A stretch of 64,000 nucleotides of DNA from Rufibacter sp. DG15C (GCF_001577755.1 NZ_CP010776.1:3534001-3598000), one strand, 5' to 3'; positions 34,461 through 43,963 are shown, counted from the first letter of the stretch. A program made the numbers and translations. Notes: generated from the letters alone by a model not told the origin.

Positions 34461-34506
34461 TATACTTCAGAAAGAAATTCAACAATCAGCAATTGACAAT
34501 CAACAA

Positions 34507-35100
34507 TCAATGCATTCTGTCTGGTCTGTACTCTAGTTTAGAGATGATGTCAGCCTCAATCTGGAGCAGTTCCTGAAAGCGGGCGTCAACTATTTCCTTT
34601 GGCATGTATTCTTTGGCAAGCTTCACAAAACTCACGTAATGGGCCGCTTCTGACACCATCAGTTCATAGTAGAACTTCTGCAAGCCCTCGTCTTGAATGT
34701 TCTTCCAAAGCAACTTAAAGCGTTCGCAGGAACGAGCTTCTACCAAAGCATTCACCAGTAGGTGGTCCATGAGCTGTCGTTCGCGCTTGTCACCTTTTCT
34801 AATGTGCTTGCTTAATTCGGCTACGTACTCATCATTTCGGTTCCTGCCCAGGGAATAGCCGCGCTTTTTTAATTCTTCCAGCACCCGCTCAAAATGGCTC
34901 CACTCCTCGGCTACTAGGGCTGTCAGTTCCTCCACCAGCTTGGTTTTGTCTGGGTACTTGACAATCAAAGAAATTGCCGAGCTGGCTGCTTTCTGCTCAC
35001 AATAGGCATGGTCCACCAGAATCTCCTCAATGTTCATTTCGGCTATGTTCACCCATCGCGGATCTGTAGGAAGCTGAAGTTTTAATATACTCTTGGCCAC
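34507..35100 (-). CDS. miaE: tRNA-(ms2io6A)-hydroxylase
   Basis: This 197-residue diiron protein hydroxylates ms2i6A37 of tRNA. MNIEEILVDHAYCEQKAASSA, EEWSHFERVLEELKKRGYSLG, VEARSCERFKLL and VSEAAHYVSFVKLA provide the four-helix bundle with its Glu and His ligands. It completes the A37 pathway with MiaB (42423). The N-terminus fits ATG 35100. Confidence 0.94.
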   Translation of the reverse strand: MAKSILKLQLPTDPRWVNIAEMNIEEILVDHAYCEQKAASSAISLIVKYPDKTKLVEELTALVAEEWSHFERVLEELKKRGYSLGRNRNDEYVAELSKHIRKGDKRERQLMDHLLVNALVEARSCERFKLLWKNIQDEGLQKFYYELMVSEAAHYVSFVKLAKEYMPKEIVDARFQELLQIEADIISKLEYRPDRMH

Positions 35101-35191
35101 TAGATAGATTTGAAGATTTAGAAATGTAGAGATTCGGAAACGGAAGGATGAAATGGAACTTGGGTTTTAGGTGAAACCAGCTGCTATTCAT

Positions 35192-35239
35192 GCCATCGTT
35201 TTTGGTATGTTTTCTCGAAAACAGACCAAAAACGATGGC
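35192..35239. repeat. 38-bp palindromic repeat, copy 14
   Basis: The core is 35197-35234. The inner GGCC is changed on the right to GACC and on the left to GGTA, so it is nearly paired. Flanks GCCAT/ATGGC extend the stem. It lies between co-directional minus-strand genes, downstream of the porin. Confidence 0.9.
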
Positions 35240-35261
35240 CAAGAATCCTTACAAATTTCCT

Positions 35262-37184
35262 TTAGTCATAGAAATTCCAGCGCAACCCGAAGATGAAACT
35301 GAACGGATTGGCCGTGTACACTGGCGTTGTGAAATAGCCTTGCTCCCAGGCAGAGGTCACCGTGTTTATGTTGCTTAGCTTCAGGAACAGATTAATGGTC
35401 TTGATGTCGGCGTTTAGGAACAGGTCCAGCACGGGGTACTGGGTTACCTTGAATTCGTTCTGCAGGTAAAACTGTTGGGTAACGGGCATGTAGGCATCTG
35501 CATAATACCCAGAATGCCAGTTAGCCTCTACTCCTGCCTGTACAGTGATGGCGTTTTTGAACATGGGTCCCTGCGCATACAGTTTTCCGGTCCAATACCA
35601 TTCAGGCATTCTAATCACCTTAGGACCGGTTATGCTATTATAGTAAAGTGTGTTGTCCAAGACCAAAGCCTTCCAAGTAAAGCGGTGCTGGAGGTTTCCC
35701 TGCACCAAGAAATTAGTGCCGGTCGTTTGGGCTGGCTCTGCCTGGCGTCCACTCAAAGAATCCTGGAAATACACGTGGTTGTTGAGGATGGTGTACTGCA
35801 CCTGGGCTCTTAGGTAATTATTAAACGCCGAAGCCTCTAACTGTGCCGTGGTTTGGTCTGCGGTGGTATTCTCAAACCTGTTAAACCAGTCAAAATGGTT
35901 GCTGTAGTGAACCCGTTGCAACAAGGTGGGTGAATACGAGGTGCGGGTTTGGCTCAGAGACAACCATTTGAACCGGGCCTGGGCCGTGAGTCGGTAATCA
36001 TTTCCGCCAATCTGCAACTCGCCGTCAGTGGTGACATAGATATCGTTCTTAAGCCTGAATTGGGCCTCGCCGCCCACAAAATTATCAGCTATGTCTAAGG
36101 TTGACCCAACTTCATTGTATGAGATGGGGTCTGTTGGCAAGGCGTTACGCGAAGAAATTTCATACTGACCGTCCCGGCGTTTTACATACGCCCGGTAGAC
36201 AAAATATTTGGTGCTCCCCATCACCCCAAACGTGTTTTCCAACTGTCGGTACAAGGTGTTGTCCAGGGTTTCATTAGGGTCTAAGATTGTTCTGGGGTAA
36301 AAAAGAAGCTCATTGGTGCTGGTAGACGTCCCATAAGGAATGTTTTCATCTGCAAACCGCGTCTCTTGGGATAACCCATTCAGGGTATGGTAGAGCTGTA
36401 AACCTGAACCCAATAGTTTATACCATTGGGTGGCATGCAACGTGTGCCGGTTTTCTTTAGAGAAAGCGTTGTTTAGCCAAACCGGTTCGTTTTTGTAATC
36501 AAACAGATTGTCATCTTCATCTTCTAAAATTGGCCTAATACCTCCTGACTCAATCTGCTCATGCGTGGTCATGGCGTAGTTGGCCATGATGCGGTAGCGG
36601 TCATTCTCACTGTAATAATGAGTAAAGGCCTGCAGTCCGTAATGGTCCACTAAATCATAATCTCTTGGATTACCAATCTGCCGTTTAGTCCCAATGCGCT
36701 CTAATCCTAATCCAACGTTCCAGCGCGGATTAACATTACGCGTATGCTTGGCCCTAAAAATCTGCTCCCCTAAAGACCCTTGCAGATAGTTTAAGAATGT
36801 GAAAGGCGATTTGGTATCATAGTATTCTATTTGGTCAGGCTTGACGGCATAGAGGTCAAACGCGTTACGGCCGGGTCTGGTGCCTAAGGTTCCCGGCATG
36901 CGCCAGAACAAAGACTGGGAGGCAGTACCCACATTGCCTAGGTTTTGCTGCAGGCTGGAGTCATAGTACCAATGCCGCACGCTATGAAGGTTACTTAAAG
37001 AAGTGTCTATAGGTGCAGAGGCAAAATTTCCCTTAAAGATTTGGGCCTCATACAACACGCGGGTGGTTTTGGAGCCATAGATGGCTTTGGTGGAGTCGTC
37101 AATAATTTGCGCCTGCGCGCTCAAAACAGAACTTCCCCAAAGGAGGGTGGCCGCAATAAATATTTTTCTAAAAGTCACGGTCAA
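35262..37184 (-). CDS. Putative porin (Bacteroidota type)
   Basis: The protein has about 640 residues and a signal peptide (KIFIAATLLWGSSVLSAQAQ). The rest is a long beta-strand-rich barrel typical of the Bacteroidota putative porin family, with LYEAQIFKGNF near the start and FIFGLRWNFYD at the C-terminus, ending in an aromatic residue before Asp. It should form an outer-membrane channel. The start is TTG 37184 or GTG 37178; no ATG is suitable. Only two bases separate it from lpxK upstream, so they share a transcript. Confidence 0.85.
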   Translation of the reverse strand: MTVTFRKIFIAATLLWGSSVLSAQAQIIDDSTKAIYGSKTTRVLYEAQIFKGNFASAPIDTSLSNLHSVRHWYYDSSLQQNLGNVGTASQSLFWRMPGTLGTRPGRNAFDLYAVKPDQIEYYDTKSPFTFLNYLQGSLGEQIFRAKHTRNVNPRWNVGLGLERIGTKRQIGNPRDYDLVDHYGLQAFTHYYSENDRYRIMANYAMTTHEQIESGGIRPILEDEDDNLFDYKNEPVWLNNAFSKENRHTLHATQWYKLLGSGLQLYHTLNGLSQETRFADENIPYGTSTSTNELLFYPRTILDPNETLDNTLYRQLENTFGVMGSTKYFVYRAYVKRRDGQYEISSRNALPTDPISYNEVGSTLDIADNFVGGEAQFRLKNDIYVTTDGELQIGGNDYRLTAQARFKWLSLSQTRTSYSPTLLQRVHYSNHFDWFNRFENTTADQTTAQLEASAFNNYLRAQVQYTILNNHVYFQDSLSGRQAEPAQTTGTNFLVQGNLQHRFTWKALVLDNTLYYNSITGPKVIRMPEWYWTGKLYAQGPMFKNAITVQAGVEANWHSGYYADAYMPVTQQFYLQNEFKVTQYPVLDLFLNADIKTINLFLKLSNINTVTSAWEQGYFTTPVYTANPFSFIFGLRWNFYD

Positions 37185-37186
37185 AA

Positions 37187-38251
37187 TTAAGAATTTATAT
37201 GGAACCCCTCTCCTGTAATGGCCACCTGTAGATATTCATCAAAAGAGGGAACATGAGGCCAGAACTCGTTTACAATAGGCACATAAAACAAAGGCACTTC
37301 AGACATTAGCTGAGCATTAGCTGGTTGCTGCCATTTAACAGCATCCTTCTGTGTCATTACAATGGAGACATAATCTTTGTCTACCACTCTAGTCCAATAC
37401 GTGTAAATTTCTTCTATACGGGCAGGAGAATATTCAGCGTGGTCAGCCTCTTCAAAATGTTGTAGAATCTCATAGTGCTGCTCACGCAGGTATTCAACCA
37501 AGGGAGTTGCATTGACAATGCCGGTCACCAAAACCAACTTTTTTGATAAGGTTAACCCGCTTCCAAACCCAACTGCCTGCCCATAGCGAACCCTACTGAA
37601 AAACACTGGAATCTCTGCCCTACTGAACTCCTGTATCTCCTGAGTTATTGCTTGCTGCTCTTGAAGAGATAAAGACTCAGGGCACTTGGTCACCACTATG
37701 GCATCGGCGCGCTTGGCTCCATTTCTAGGCTCTCTCAACCTGCCCGCCGGAAGTAAAAAATCTTGGGTGAAAAGTCTTCCAAAATCTGTCAGCAACAAAT
37801 AAAAAGAAGCTTTCACCGCCCTATGCTGAAAGGCGTCATCTAGTAGAATAAGGTCTAAATCATGATACAGAGCTAATAGCTTTTGTATTCCTTCGGCCCG
37901 CTTTTCACAGACAGCCACTTTCACGTAGGGTAGACTTTGCAGGTATTGAAACGGCTCGTCGCCCAAGGAAAGCGCGGTGGCTTGTTCATTGCCTAAAACA
38001 AAGCCTTTGGTCTGGCGCTTATAACCCCTACTTAGGATGGCTATGTTTTTTCCTTTGTACAAGCGGGCCAGGTACTCCACCTGGGGCGTTTTGCCGGTGC
38101 CGCCCACAGAGAGGTTGCCCACACAAATCACCGGTATGGGTGCCTGGTAAGTAGCAAATACCTGCGTATCGTATAAGTAGTTGCGCACCGTCACCACTAG
38201 ACCGTATAGCCAGGAGAAAGGCAAGAGCAGATACTGGAGAATACGCGGCAT
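37187..38251 (-). CDS. lpxK: Tetraacyldisaccharide 4'-kinase
   Basis: The 354 residues fit LpxK, the inner-membrane kinase that phosphorylates the lipid A disaccharide at the 4' position. The N-terminus has the membrane-anchoring LLLPFSWLYGLVVTVRNYLYD, the P-loop is SVGGTGKTP (48-56), and ILLDDAFQHRAVKASFYLLL and RLREP follow. An in-frame ATG at 38260 exists, but the TACTTTTG element at 38267-38274 would place the transcript start there, so 38251 is favoured. The open frame extends upstream to 38641 only because it overlaps nif3. Confidence 0.93.
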   Translation of the reverse strand: MPRILQYLLLPFSWLYGLVVTVRNYLYDTQVFATYQAPIPVICVGNLSVGGTGKTPQVEYLARLYKGKNIAILSRGYKRQTKGFVLGNEQATALSLGDEPFQYLQSLPYVKVAVCEKRAEGIQKLLALYHDLDLILLDDAFQHRAVKASFYLLLTDFGRLFTQDFLLPAGRLREPRNGAKRADAIVVTKCPESLSLQEQQAITQEIQEFSRAEIPVFFSRVRYGQAVGFGSGLTLSKKLVLVTGIVNATPLVEYLREQHYEILQHFEEADHAEYSPARIEEIYTYWTRVVDKDYVSIVMTQKDAVKWQQPANAQLMSEVPLFYVPIVNEFWPHVPSFDEYLQVAITGEGFHINS

Positions 38252-38266
38252 AGCTACCATAGAGGA

Positions 38267-38274
38267 CAAAAGTA
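38267..38274 (-). promoter_or_regulatory. -7 element TACTTTTG for lpxK
   Basis: Exact TAnnTTTG on the minus strand, 15 bp before the preferred lpxK ATG. Confidence 0.5.
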
Positions 38275-38320
38275 ACTGAAATTTACCTTTCTTTGCAGAC
38301 AAAGGTCTAACGTCCATTTT

Positions 38321-39418
38321 ATGACCCAAATCAAAGAAGTCATTCAGGTATTGGAGCACTACGCGCCTCCAGCCTACCAAGAGTCCTATGACAACTCCTC
38401 TCTGCAAGTTGGCAATCCAGACGCGGAAGTAACCGGCGTATTGGTGACCTTGGATTGCACCGAAGAAGTAGTCCAAGAAGCGCTGGACCAGAACTGCAAC
38501 CTGATTGTGGCCCACCACCCGGTCATATTCAAAGCCTTGAAAAGTTTGACGGGCAAGACAGTGGTAGAGCGCATTATTTTGAAGGCATTCCAGCACAACA
38601 TTGCCATTTATGCCTGCCACACTAACCTGGACCATGTGCACAATGGCGTAAATGCCAAACTCTGCGCTAAATTAGGGATTGAGAATACTAGAATATTGGC
38701 TCCCAAGCCACAGCTCCTCACCAAACTGGAGACCTACGTCCCCTTGGAGGACACTCAAAAAGTATTGGACGCGCTGCATGCCGCTGGCGCCGGCCAGATT
38801 GGCGAGTACTCAGACTGCAGCTTCCGGATAACGGGTACGGGACGGTTCACCCCATCTGCCCAAGCTAACCCTCATATTGGAGAGCCCTGCAAAACTGAGG
38901 AAACCATTGAAAATAAGATTGAAGTGGTATTCCCCAGCTTTAAGCAAAACCAAATCATGCGCGCGCTACTGCAAGCCCATCCTTATGAAGAGGTAGCTCA
39001 TTACCTAGTAGCCTTGCAAAATGAAAACCAAGAGGTGGGCGCTGGCATGGTGGGTGAACTAAAGGAAGCCCTATCTCCAGAGGCCTTTGTCCAACATGTG
39101 AAAGAGTCACTGGAAATCACTACCTTTAAGCATACGGCCTGGCCCAAGGAACCTATCAAACGCGTGGCGGTCTGCGGCGGGGCCGGTAGTTTTCTCATTA
39201 AAAACGCCAAACAAGCGGGTGCCCAGGTCTTCTTGACCGCTGACTTAAAGTACCACGAGTTTTTTGAGGCGGGAACTCAAATGGCCCTTCTAGATGTAGG
39301 ACATTATGAGAGCGAAGTTTATACGAAAGAGTTGTTCTATGATATATTAATAAAAACTTTTTCTAATTTTGCAGTCAATTTGTCCTATATCAACACAAAT
39401 CCAGTCAGACACAGCTAA
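38321..39418 (+). CDS. Nif3-like dinuclear metal centre protein
   Basis: This 365-residue protein matches the NIF3/DUF34 family: YDNSSLQVGNPDAEVTGVLVTLDCTEEVVQEAL, NLIVAHHPVIFKALKSLTG, IYACHTNLDHVHNGVNAKL, and the C-terminal ADLKYHEFFEAGTQMALLDVGHYESE. His and Glu residues bind two metals in a hexameric ring. A central domain of the longer family form is present. Labels such as GTP cyclohydrolase 1 type 2 are not supported biochemically as far as I know. Confidence 0.92.
   Translation: MTQIKEVIQVLEHYAPPAYQESYDNSSLQVGNPDAEVTGVLVTLDCTEEVVQEALDQNCNLIVAHHPVIFKALKSLTGKTVVERIILKAFQHNIAIYACHTNLDHVHNGVNAKLCAKLGIENTRILAPKPQLLTKLETYVPLEDTQKVLDALHAAGAGQIGEYSDCSFRITGTGRFTPSAQANPHIGEPCKTEETIENKIEVVFPSFKQNQIMRALLQAHPYEEVAHYLVALQNENQEVGAGMVGELKEALSPEAFVQHVKESLEITTFKHTAWPKEPIKRVAVCGGAGSFLIKNAKQAGAQVFLTADLKYHEFFEAGTQMALLDVGHYESEVYTKELFYDILIKTFSNFAVNLSYINTNPVRHS
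39364..39371 (+). promoter_or_regulatory. -7 element TAATTTTG inside nif3 3' end
   Basis: Exact TAnnTTTG match 55 bp before the zinc-ribbon gene; the nearest TTG is 29 bp upstream, farther than usual. Confidence 0.35.
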
Positions 39419-39426
39419 TAATATAC

Positions 39427-40164
39427 ATGGAAAGTACTGTAGCAAGTAAATTAGATGCACTCCTAAGACTTCAGAGCTTAGATTCTCAATTGGACGAAAT
39501 TCTGCGTGTACGCGGTGACCTTCCTGAGGAAGTGAGAGACCTGGAGGATGAAATTGCCGGCTACCAGGTACGCGTAAGCAAGTTTGATGAAGAAATAGCT
39601 GATTTGCACCAGAACATAGCCAACCGCAAGCAGGCTATCAAGGATGCAGAGAAACTCATCAAAAAATATGAGGAGCAGCAGGAGAACGTTCGCAACAACC
39701 GCGAGTTTGACGCCATCACCAAAGAAGTAGAACTTCAGAAGCTGGAAATCCAGATTCAGGAGAAGAAAATAAGAGAGGCTAACTTCCAAATTGAGCAGAA
39801 GAACACTGACATTCAGGAAACCAAGTCTAAACTGTCTGAGCGCCAGAAAGATCTTGACACCAAAAACGGTGAACTACAGGTGATGGTACAAGAGAGCGAA
39901 GAAGACGAGCGCAAATTGAACGCCGCCAAAGAAGAAGCCAAGCAGCACATTGAAGAGCGTCTATTGATGGCCTACAACAGAATCAGAAAGAACGTGCGTA
40001 ACGGTCTTGCTGTAGTGGCTGTGAAGCGTGACGCCTGTGGTGGTTGCTTTAACACGGTTCCGCCGCAACGTCAGTCAGACATTGCCTCTAAGAAGAAAAT
40101 CATTGTTTGCGAGCACTGCGGACGCGTGTTGGCAGACGTAGAACAAAAAGCAGTGGTAGCATAA
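39427..40164 (+). CDS. Coiled-coil C4 zinc-ribbon protein (CdsZ/HP0958-like)
   Basis: The 245 residues form a long antiparallel coiled coil (about 1-175) followed by a C4 zinc ribbon, CGGCFNTVPPQR and CEHCGRVL. The architecture matches the zf-RING_7/CdsZ/FlgZ family, whose members act in type III secretion or flagellar assembly in other phyla. Neither system is seen here, so the role in this lineage is unknown; binding nucleic acid or an export substrate is speculation. It lies 8 bp after nif3 and is probably in the same operon. Confidence 0.9.
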   Translation: MESTVASKLDALLRLQSLDSQLDEILRVRGDLPEEVRDLEDEIAGYQVRVSKFDEEIADLHQNIANRKQAIKDAEKLIKKYEEQQENVRNNREFDAITKEVELQKLEIQIQEKKIREANFQIEQKNTDIQETKSKLSERQKDLDTKNGELQVMVQESEEDERKLNAAKEEAKQHIEERLLMAYNRIRKNVRNGLAVVAVKRDACGGCFNTVPPQRQSDIASKKKIIVCEHCGRVLADVEQKAVVA

Positions 40165-40181
40165 CTCTTACCTTGCTTTAC

Positions 40182-40220
40182 AACAAAAAGAGGATGGCCC
40201 AGGCCATCCTCTTTTTGTTT
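40182..40220. terminator. Intrinsic terminator after the zinc-ribbon gene
   Basis: AACAAAAAGAGGATGGCC (40182-40199) and GGCCATCCTCTTTTTGTT (40202-40219) form a perfect 18-bp stem with a 2-nt loop. Confidence 0.9.
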
Positions 40221-40244
40221 CTATTAAGTAGAACCTATTAATCC

Positions 40245-41549
40245 ATGCGTCAACTCACTCTCTCTTATCAAGACTTACCTGTTCCTATAGCGCAATGGAA
40301 ACAGCAAGCCTTGGCCTGGGCACATCATGGACATGAGGTAGTGGCGTATTATGAGCCGAATCAAATACCTTTCCGTCAAGGCGCTTTCCAGAATCTGCTT
40401 GGATTAAGGAAAAATGCTGCGGGATTGATCCAGGAGGGCATTGCCCGTTCTTTTAACGAGCTTCAGCAGTTGATTGACCAGTCGCTCCAAACTCCAATTT
40501 TTGGCTACCTCACTTATGACCTAAAAAACCAGATAGAGGAGTTACAAAGCCAGCATCCAGATCATATAGGTTTTCCAGAGCTGTACTTCTTTCAGCCGGA
40601 TACTTGGCTTGAATGGACCGAGGGAGAAGTTCAAATATGTTCTTTTACAGAAGACCCAACTCAAATTGCCGCTTCAATCCATAACACTCCGTTTTTGGCC
40701 TCTTTTCCAGAAAACAGCCTAAAAACGAAGCCTAGAATCCTTAAAGAAGACTACCTTCAAACAGTTGAGAAGCTTAGAACTCATATTCTGGAAGGTGATG
40801 TATACGAAGTAAACTACTGCCAGGAGTTCTTCACAGAGAAGGCCAACATTGATCCTTTGGCCGTCTTCTGGCAATTGAATGCGGCCTCTCCTACGCCTTT
40901 CGCGGGCTTTCTGAAACTAGAGCAGCGCTATCTACTGTGCGCCAGTCCAGAGCGATTCCTTAAAAAAGAAGGCGACTTGCTCATCTCCCAGCCCATCAAG
41001 GGTACCATCAAGCGCGGCGCTACGTCAGAGCAAGACCAGGCCAACAAACAAGCCTTAGCCTCCAGCGAAAAAGAACAGGCCGAGAATATGATGATTGTAG
41101 ACCTAGTCCGGAATGACCTCAACCGCATAGCCCAAACCGGCACGGTTAAGGTGGAAGAATTCTTTGGTCTTTACCCTTTCCAATATGTTTGGCAGATGAT
41201 CTCTACCATAGTGGGCAAAGTTGGGGCTTCTGTTTCTGCAATGGAGATCCTTAAAGCCACCTTCCCGATGGGCAGCATGACGGGCGCTCCTAAGATTAAA
41301 GCCTTGGAGTTGATAGAAGAATATGAGCAGACCAAGCGCGGCTTGTATTCGGGGAGCTTTGGGTACTTTTTACCCAACGGCGACTTTGATTTTAATGTGG
41401 TGATCAGAAGCCTACAGTACAATGCCCAGAACTTATACTTGTCTTTTGAGGTGGGCAGCGCCATCACCTATGACTCTGACCCAGAGCAGGAATACCAAGA
41501 GTGTCTTTTAAAGGCCGCCGCAATTACTCGGGTTCTGGAGCAGAAGTAA
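40245..41549 (+). CDS. pabB: Aminodeoxychorismate synthase component I, with repeat insertion
   Basis: This 434-residue chorismate-binding enzyme makes 4-amino-4-deoxychorismate for folate synthesis with a PabA glutaminase. SQPIKGTIKRGA carries the Lys of the PIKGT motif that marks PabB (TrpE has PIAGT). NMMIVDLVRNDLNRIA, PMGSMTGAPKIKALELI and RGLYSGSFGYF follow. Residues 149-161 (PFLASFPENSLKT) are encoded by copy 15 of the 38-bp palindrome. They sit in the linker between the N-terminal domain and the chorismate-binding core, which starts near EDYLQTVEKLRTHILEGDVYEVN. The reading frame is kept. Confidence 0.92.
   Translation: MRQLTLSYQDLPVPIAQWKQQALAWAHHGHEVVAYYEPNQIPFRQGAFQNLLGLRKNAAGLIQEGIARSFNELQQLIDQSLQTPIFGYLTYDLKNQIEELQSQHPDHIGFPELYFFQPDTWLEWTEGEVQICSFTEDPTQIAASIHNTPFLASFPENSLKTKPRILKEDYLQTVEKLRTHILEGDVYEVNYCQEFFTEKANIDPLAVFWQLNAASPTPFAGFLKLEQRYLLCASPERFLKKEGDLLISQPIKGTIKRGATSEQDQANKQALASSEKEQAENMMIVDLVRNDLNRIAQTGTVKVEEFFGLYPFQYVWQMISTIVGKVGASVSAMEILKATFPMGSMTGAPKIKALELIEEYEQTKRGLYSGSFGYFLPNGDFDFNVVIRSLQYNAQNLYLSFEVGSAITYDSDPEQEYQECLLKAAAITRVLEQK
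40690..40727. repeat. 38-bp palindromic repeat, copy 15, inside pabB
   Basis: 33 of 38 positions match the consensus, with a CCAG centre (inverted orientation relative to copy 6). It is translated as PFLASFPENSLKT in frame with pabB; the consensus in this frame reads FLACFLENRPKT. Confidence 0.92.
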
Positions 41550-41661
41550 AAAAATGTGCTTCAAATGTTTGCCGTGCCATTTACTTCTGGCTTCTTCTTT
41601 ACTATTAAAGGGCAAATTATCTTATCAATCCAATCTTACCTATTACTAAATCCTTTACATA

Positions 41662-42297
41662 GTGAAAAAAACCTCTACTATCCTAAGCATCCTTCTTGCC
41701 GGAAATTTTTTAATCTCAAGCTGTGCCTCTTCTTATAAGCCTATTAGGCCAGAAACCATTAGTTATGATTACAACAGCACTACTGTAGATCCCAACTTGA
41801 CTACTTCCTTTGCCTATGATGTCTTAACCTTAAGAGACAATAAAAAATATGCAAAAAAAGAAGTTAAAAGCAACTTGAGAGTAGTTTCTGTAAAGGTTGT
41901 TAATAATACCAACGCTCCAATCCATTTAGGGAAAGACTGCAGATTGTTAATGGGTGAAAGAGAAATCATTCCACTAGATCCTGCCATTGCCAGTAAAAAA
42001 CTAAATCAAGGAGTACCTATTTACCTTTTATACTCATTGCTATTCTTAAATATCACCAAACAATCTGGTGATGGCTATGCTTCTAAAACGTCTACTACCT
42101 CTATCCCCATTGGTTTACCAATAGCGGCCGGCAATATGATGGTAGCTGGTACCGCTAATAAAATTATGCGGGCTGAACTTACAGGCCATAACATTTTGAA
42201 TAAAACTGTTGGTCCCGGCGAAACAGTTTATGGCATTGTTTGCCTTACAGAATCAGTTACAGGAAAATTAAAATTCGATATAATCAGAGCAAACTAG
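41662..42297 (+). CDS. Hypothetical lipoprotein
   Basis: This 211-residue protein starts at a GTG and has a lipoprotein signal peptide (TILSILLAGNFLISSC). The rest is a probable beta-rich domain (LRVVSVKVVNNTNAPIHLGKDC, GPGETVYGIVCLTESVTGKLKFDI) with a short hydrophobic stretch (VPIYLLYSLLFLNI). I recognise no family. The gene is more AT-rich than its neighbours. A terminator follows at 42316. Confidence 0.75.
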   Translation: MKKTSTILSILLAGNFLISSCASSYKPIRPETISYDYNSTTVDPNLTTSFAYDVLTLRDNKKYAKKEVKSNLRVVSVKVVNNTNAPIHLGKDCRLLMGEREIIPLDPAIASKKLNQGVPIYLLYSLLFLNITKQSGDGYASKTSTTSIPIGLPIAAGNMMVAGTANKIMRAELTGHNILNKTVGPGETVYGIVCLTESVTGKLKFDIIRAN

Positions 42298-42315
42298 TTT
42301 TTACCTGATTCAATG

Positions 42316-42350
42316 AAAAAGCACCTGTTATTTAATTAGCAGGTGCTTTT
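42316..42350 (+). terminator. Intrinsic terminator of the lipoprotein gene
   Basis: AAAAGCACCTG (42317-42327) pairs with CAGGTGCTTTT (42340-42350). Confidence 0.85.
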
Positions 42351-42365
42351 GCGTTAAAATAACTC

Positions 42366-42404
42366 TGACATTCTGTCATCAACGCGCAGTTTTCAGTATC
42401 TTTG
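42366..42404 (+). promoter_or_regulatory. miaB promoter region with TGACA-N3-TGTCA palindrome
   Basis: TATCTTTG (42397-42404) is a perfect -7 element 18 bp before the miaB ATG. A 13-bp palindrome, TGACATTCTGTCA (42366-42378), covers the expected -33 position and may be an operator. Confidence 0.55.
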
Positions 42405-42422
42405 TCTTTTTACAAGTACGTT

Positions 42423-43862
42423 ATGCACGCACCCATTCTGGACTTAGATTTTATAGATAGCCGCACGCCTGATGAAGCAGCGGCCGCTTCCTGTGACACC
42501 AAAGTGAGCGTAGATACCTTCACTGGCCGTCAAAGGAAACTCTACATAGAAAGCTACGGCTGCCAGATGAACTTCTCTGACAGCGAGATTGTCTCTTCCA
42601 TTCTCTTCGAGGCCGGCTTTGACACTACCTCAGACTTAAAGCAGGCAGATTTAGTCTTGCTAAACACCTGTTCTATCAGAGAGAAGGCTGAGACCACCGT
42701 ACGCCACCGCTTGCTGCAATTGCAGCACATGAAGAAGAAGCGCCCTGGCATGATGGTGGGCGTTTTGGGCTGTATGGCAGAACGCTTAAAAAAGAACCTA
42801 CTGGAAGAAGAGAAAATGGTGGACCTAGTAGTAGGCCCAGACGCCTACCGCGACCTTCCTTCCCTCATCAATGAAGTAGACAGCGGCCAAAAGGCGGTGA
42901 ACGTATTGCTTTCACGTGAAGAGACGTACGCCGACATCAACCCCATCCGGTTAAACAGCAACGGCGTGAGCGCTTTTGTGTCCATTATGCGGGGCTGTGA
43001 TAACATGTGCTCCTTCTGCGTAGTGCCATTTACCCGTGGCCGTGAACGCAGCCGTGACGCACATTCAGTAGTGCGTGAGGCTGAAGAGCTTGTAAAAAAT
43101 GGTTATAAAGAAGTAACCCTGCTGGGTCAGAACGTGGACTCTTATAAGTGGACCTCTGAGGATGGCGCTGAGCATGTGAACTTCGCTCAACTCTTAGAAC
43201 GCGTAGCCTTAATCAGCCCAGATTTGCGCGTTCGCTTCTCCACTTCGCACCCCAAAGACATTACAGATGAGGTGTTGTACACCATGAAAAAGTACGACAA
43301 CATCTGCAAGTACATCCACCTACCTGCCCAAAGCGGAAACTCCAGAATCCTGGACTTGATGAATCGCACCTACGACCGTGCTTGGTACATTGCCCGCGTG
43401 GATGCCATCCGGAATATTCTGGGCGAGGAGTGCGCCATTTCCACGGACATGATCTCGGGCTTCTGCTCTGAGACGGAAGAGGAGCACCAGGACACGCTAA
43501 CCCTCATTGACTACGTGCAGTACGACTACGCGTACATGTTCTTCTATTCTGAGCGCCCTGGTACGCTGGCTGCGCGTAAGTTGGAAGATGACATCCCTTT
43601 GGAAGTGAAAAAGCGTCGCCTGCAAGAGGTGATTGACTTACAACGCAGCTATTCCTTGATCCGGAATGAGAAGACGGTGGGCACCGTACAGAAAGTGTTA
43701 CTGGAAGGATTCTCCAAGCGCTCCCAAGACATGCTGAGTGGCCGCGATGATAAAAACCGCATGGTCATCATCCCTAAAATGGATTTCCAGAAAGGCGACT
43801 ATGTGAATGTGCTCATCACGGGCTGTTCAGTGGGCACCTTGTTTGGCGAACCTATCCTATAA
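42423..43862 (+). CDS. miaB: tRNA-2-methylthio-N6-dimethylallyladenosine synthase
   Basis: This 479-residue radical-SAM enzyme adds the 2-methylthio group to i6A37 of tRNA. UPF0004 Cys residues are in [22 protein letters not shown] and LGCMAERL. The radical-SAM cluster motif is CDNMCSFC, and the C-terminus holds a TRAM domain ([21 protein letters not shown]). ATG 42423 is used; the open frame's TTG at 42402 lies inside the promoter -7 box. It is the first gene of a probable operon ending at secG. MiaE at 34507 acts on its product. Confidence 0.96.
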   Translation: MHAPILDLDFIDSRTPDEAAAASCDTKVSVDTFTGRQRKLYIESYGCQMNFSDSEIVSSILFEAGFDTTSDLKQADLVLLNTCSIREKAETTVRHRLLQLQHMKKKRPGMMVGVLGCMAERLKKNLLEEEKMVDLVVGPDAYRDLPSLINEVDSGQKAVNVLLSREETYADINPIRLNSNGVSAFVSIMRGCDNMCSFCVVPFTRGRERSRDAHSVVREAEELVKNGYKEVTLLGQNVDSYKWTSEDGAEHVNFAQLLERVALISPDLRVRFSTSHPKDITDEVLYTMKKYDNICKYIHLPAQSGNSRILDLMNRTYDRAWYIARVDAIRNILGEECAISTDMISGFCSETEEEHQDTLTLIDYVQYDYAYMFFYSERPGTLAARKLEDDIPLEVKKRRLQEVIDLQRSYSLIRNEKTVGTVQKVLLEGFSKRSQDMLSGRDDKNRMVIIPKMDFQKGDYVNVLITGCSVGTLFGEPIL

Positions 43863-43963
43863 TTTGAAAATTTGGAGATGAGGAAATTAGAAGATGGTTT
43901 TCCTCAGGCGTTCCAACAGAACCTTTCCAAATCTTCACATTTTCAAATCTTCAAATTTAACGC

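Noticed and set aside
38252-38641. N-terminal extension of lpxK
   Set aside because: It overlaps nif3 on the other strand; LpxK homology starts at about 38251.
31467-40244. Shared 16-mer tagaacctattaatcc at about 31468 and 40229
   Set aside because: One copy is coding and one is a spacer; a match of this length is expected about once by chance in 64 kb.
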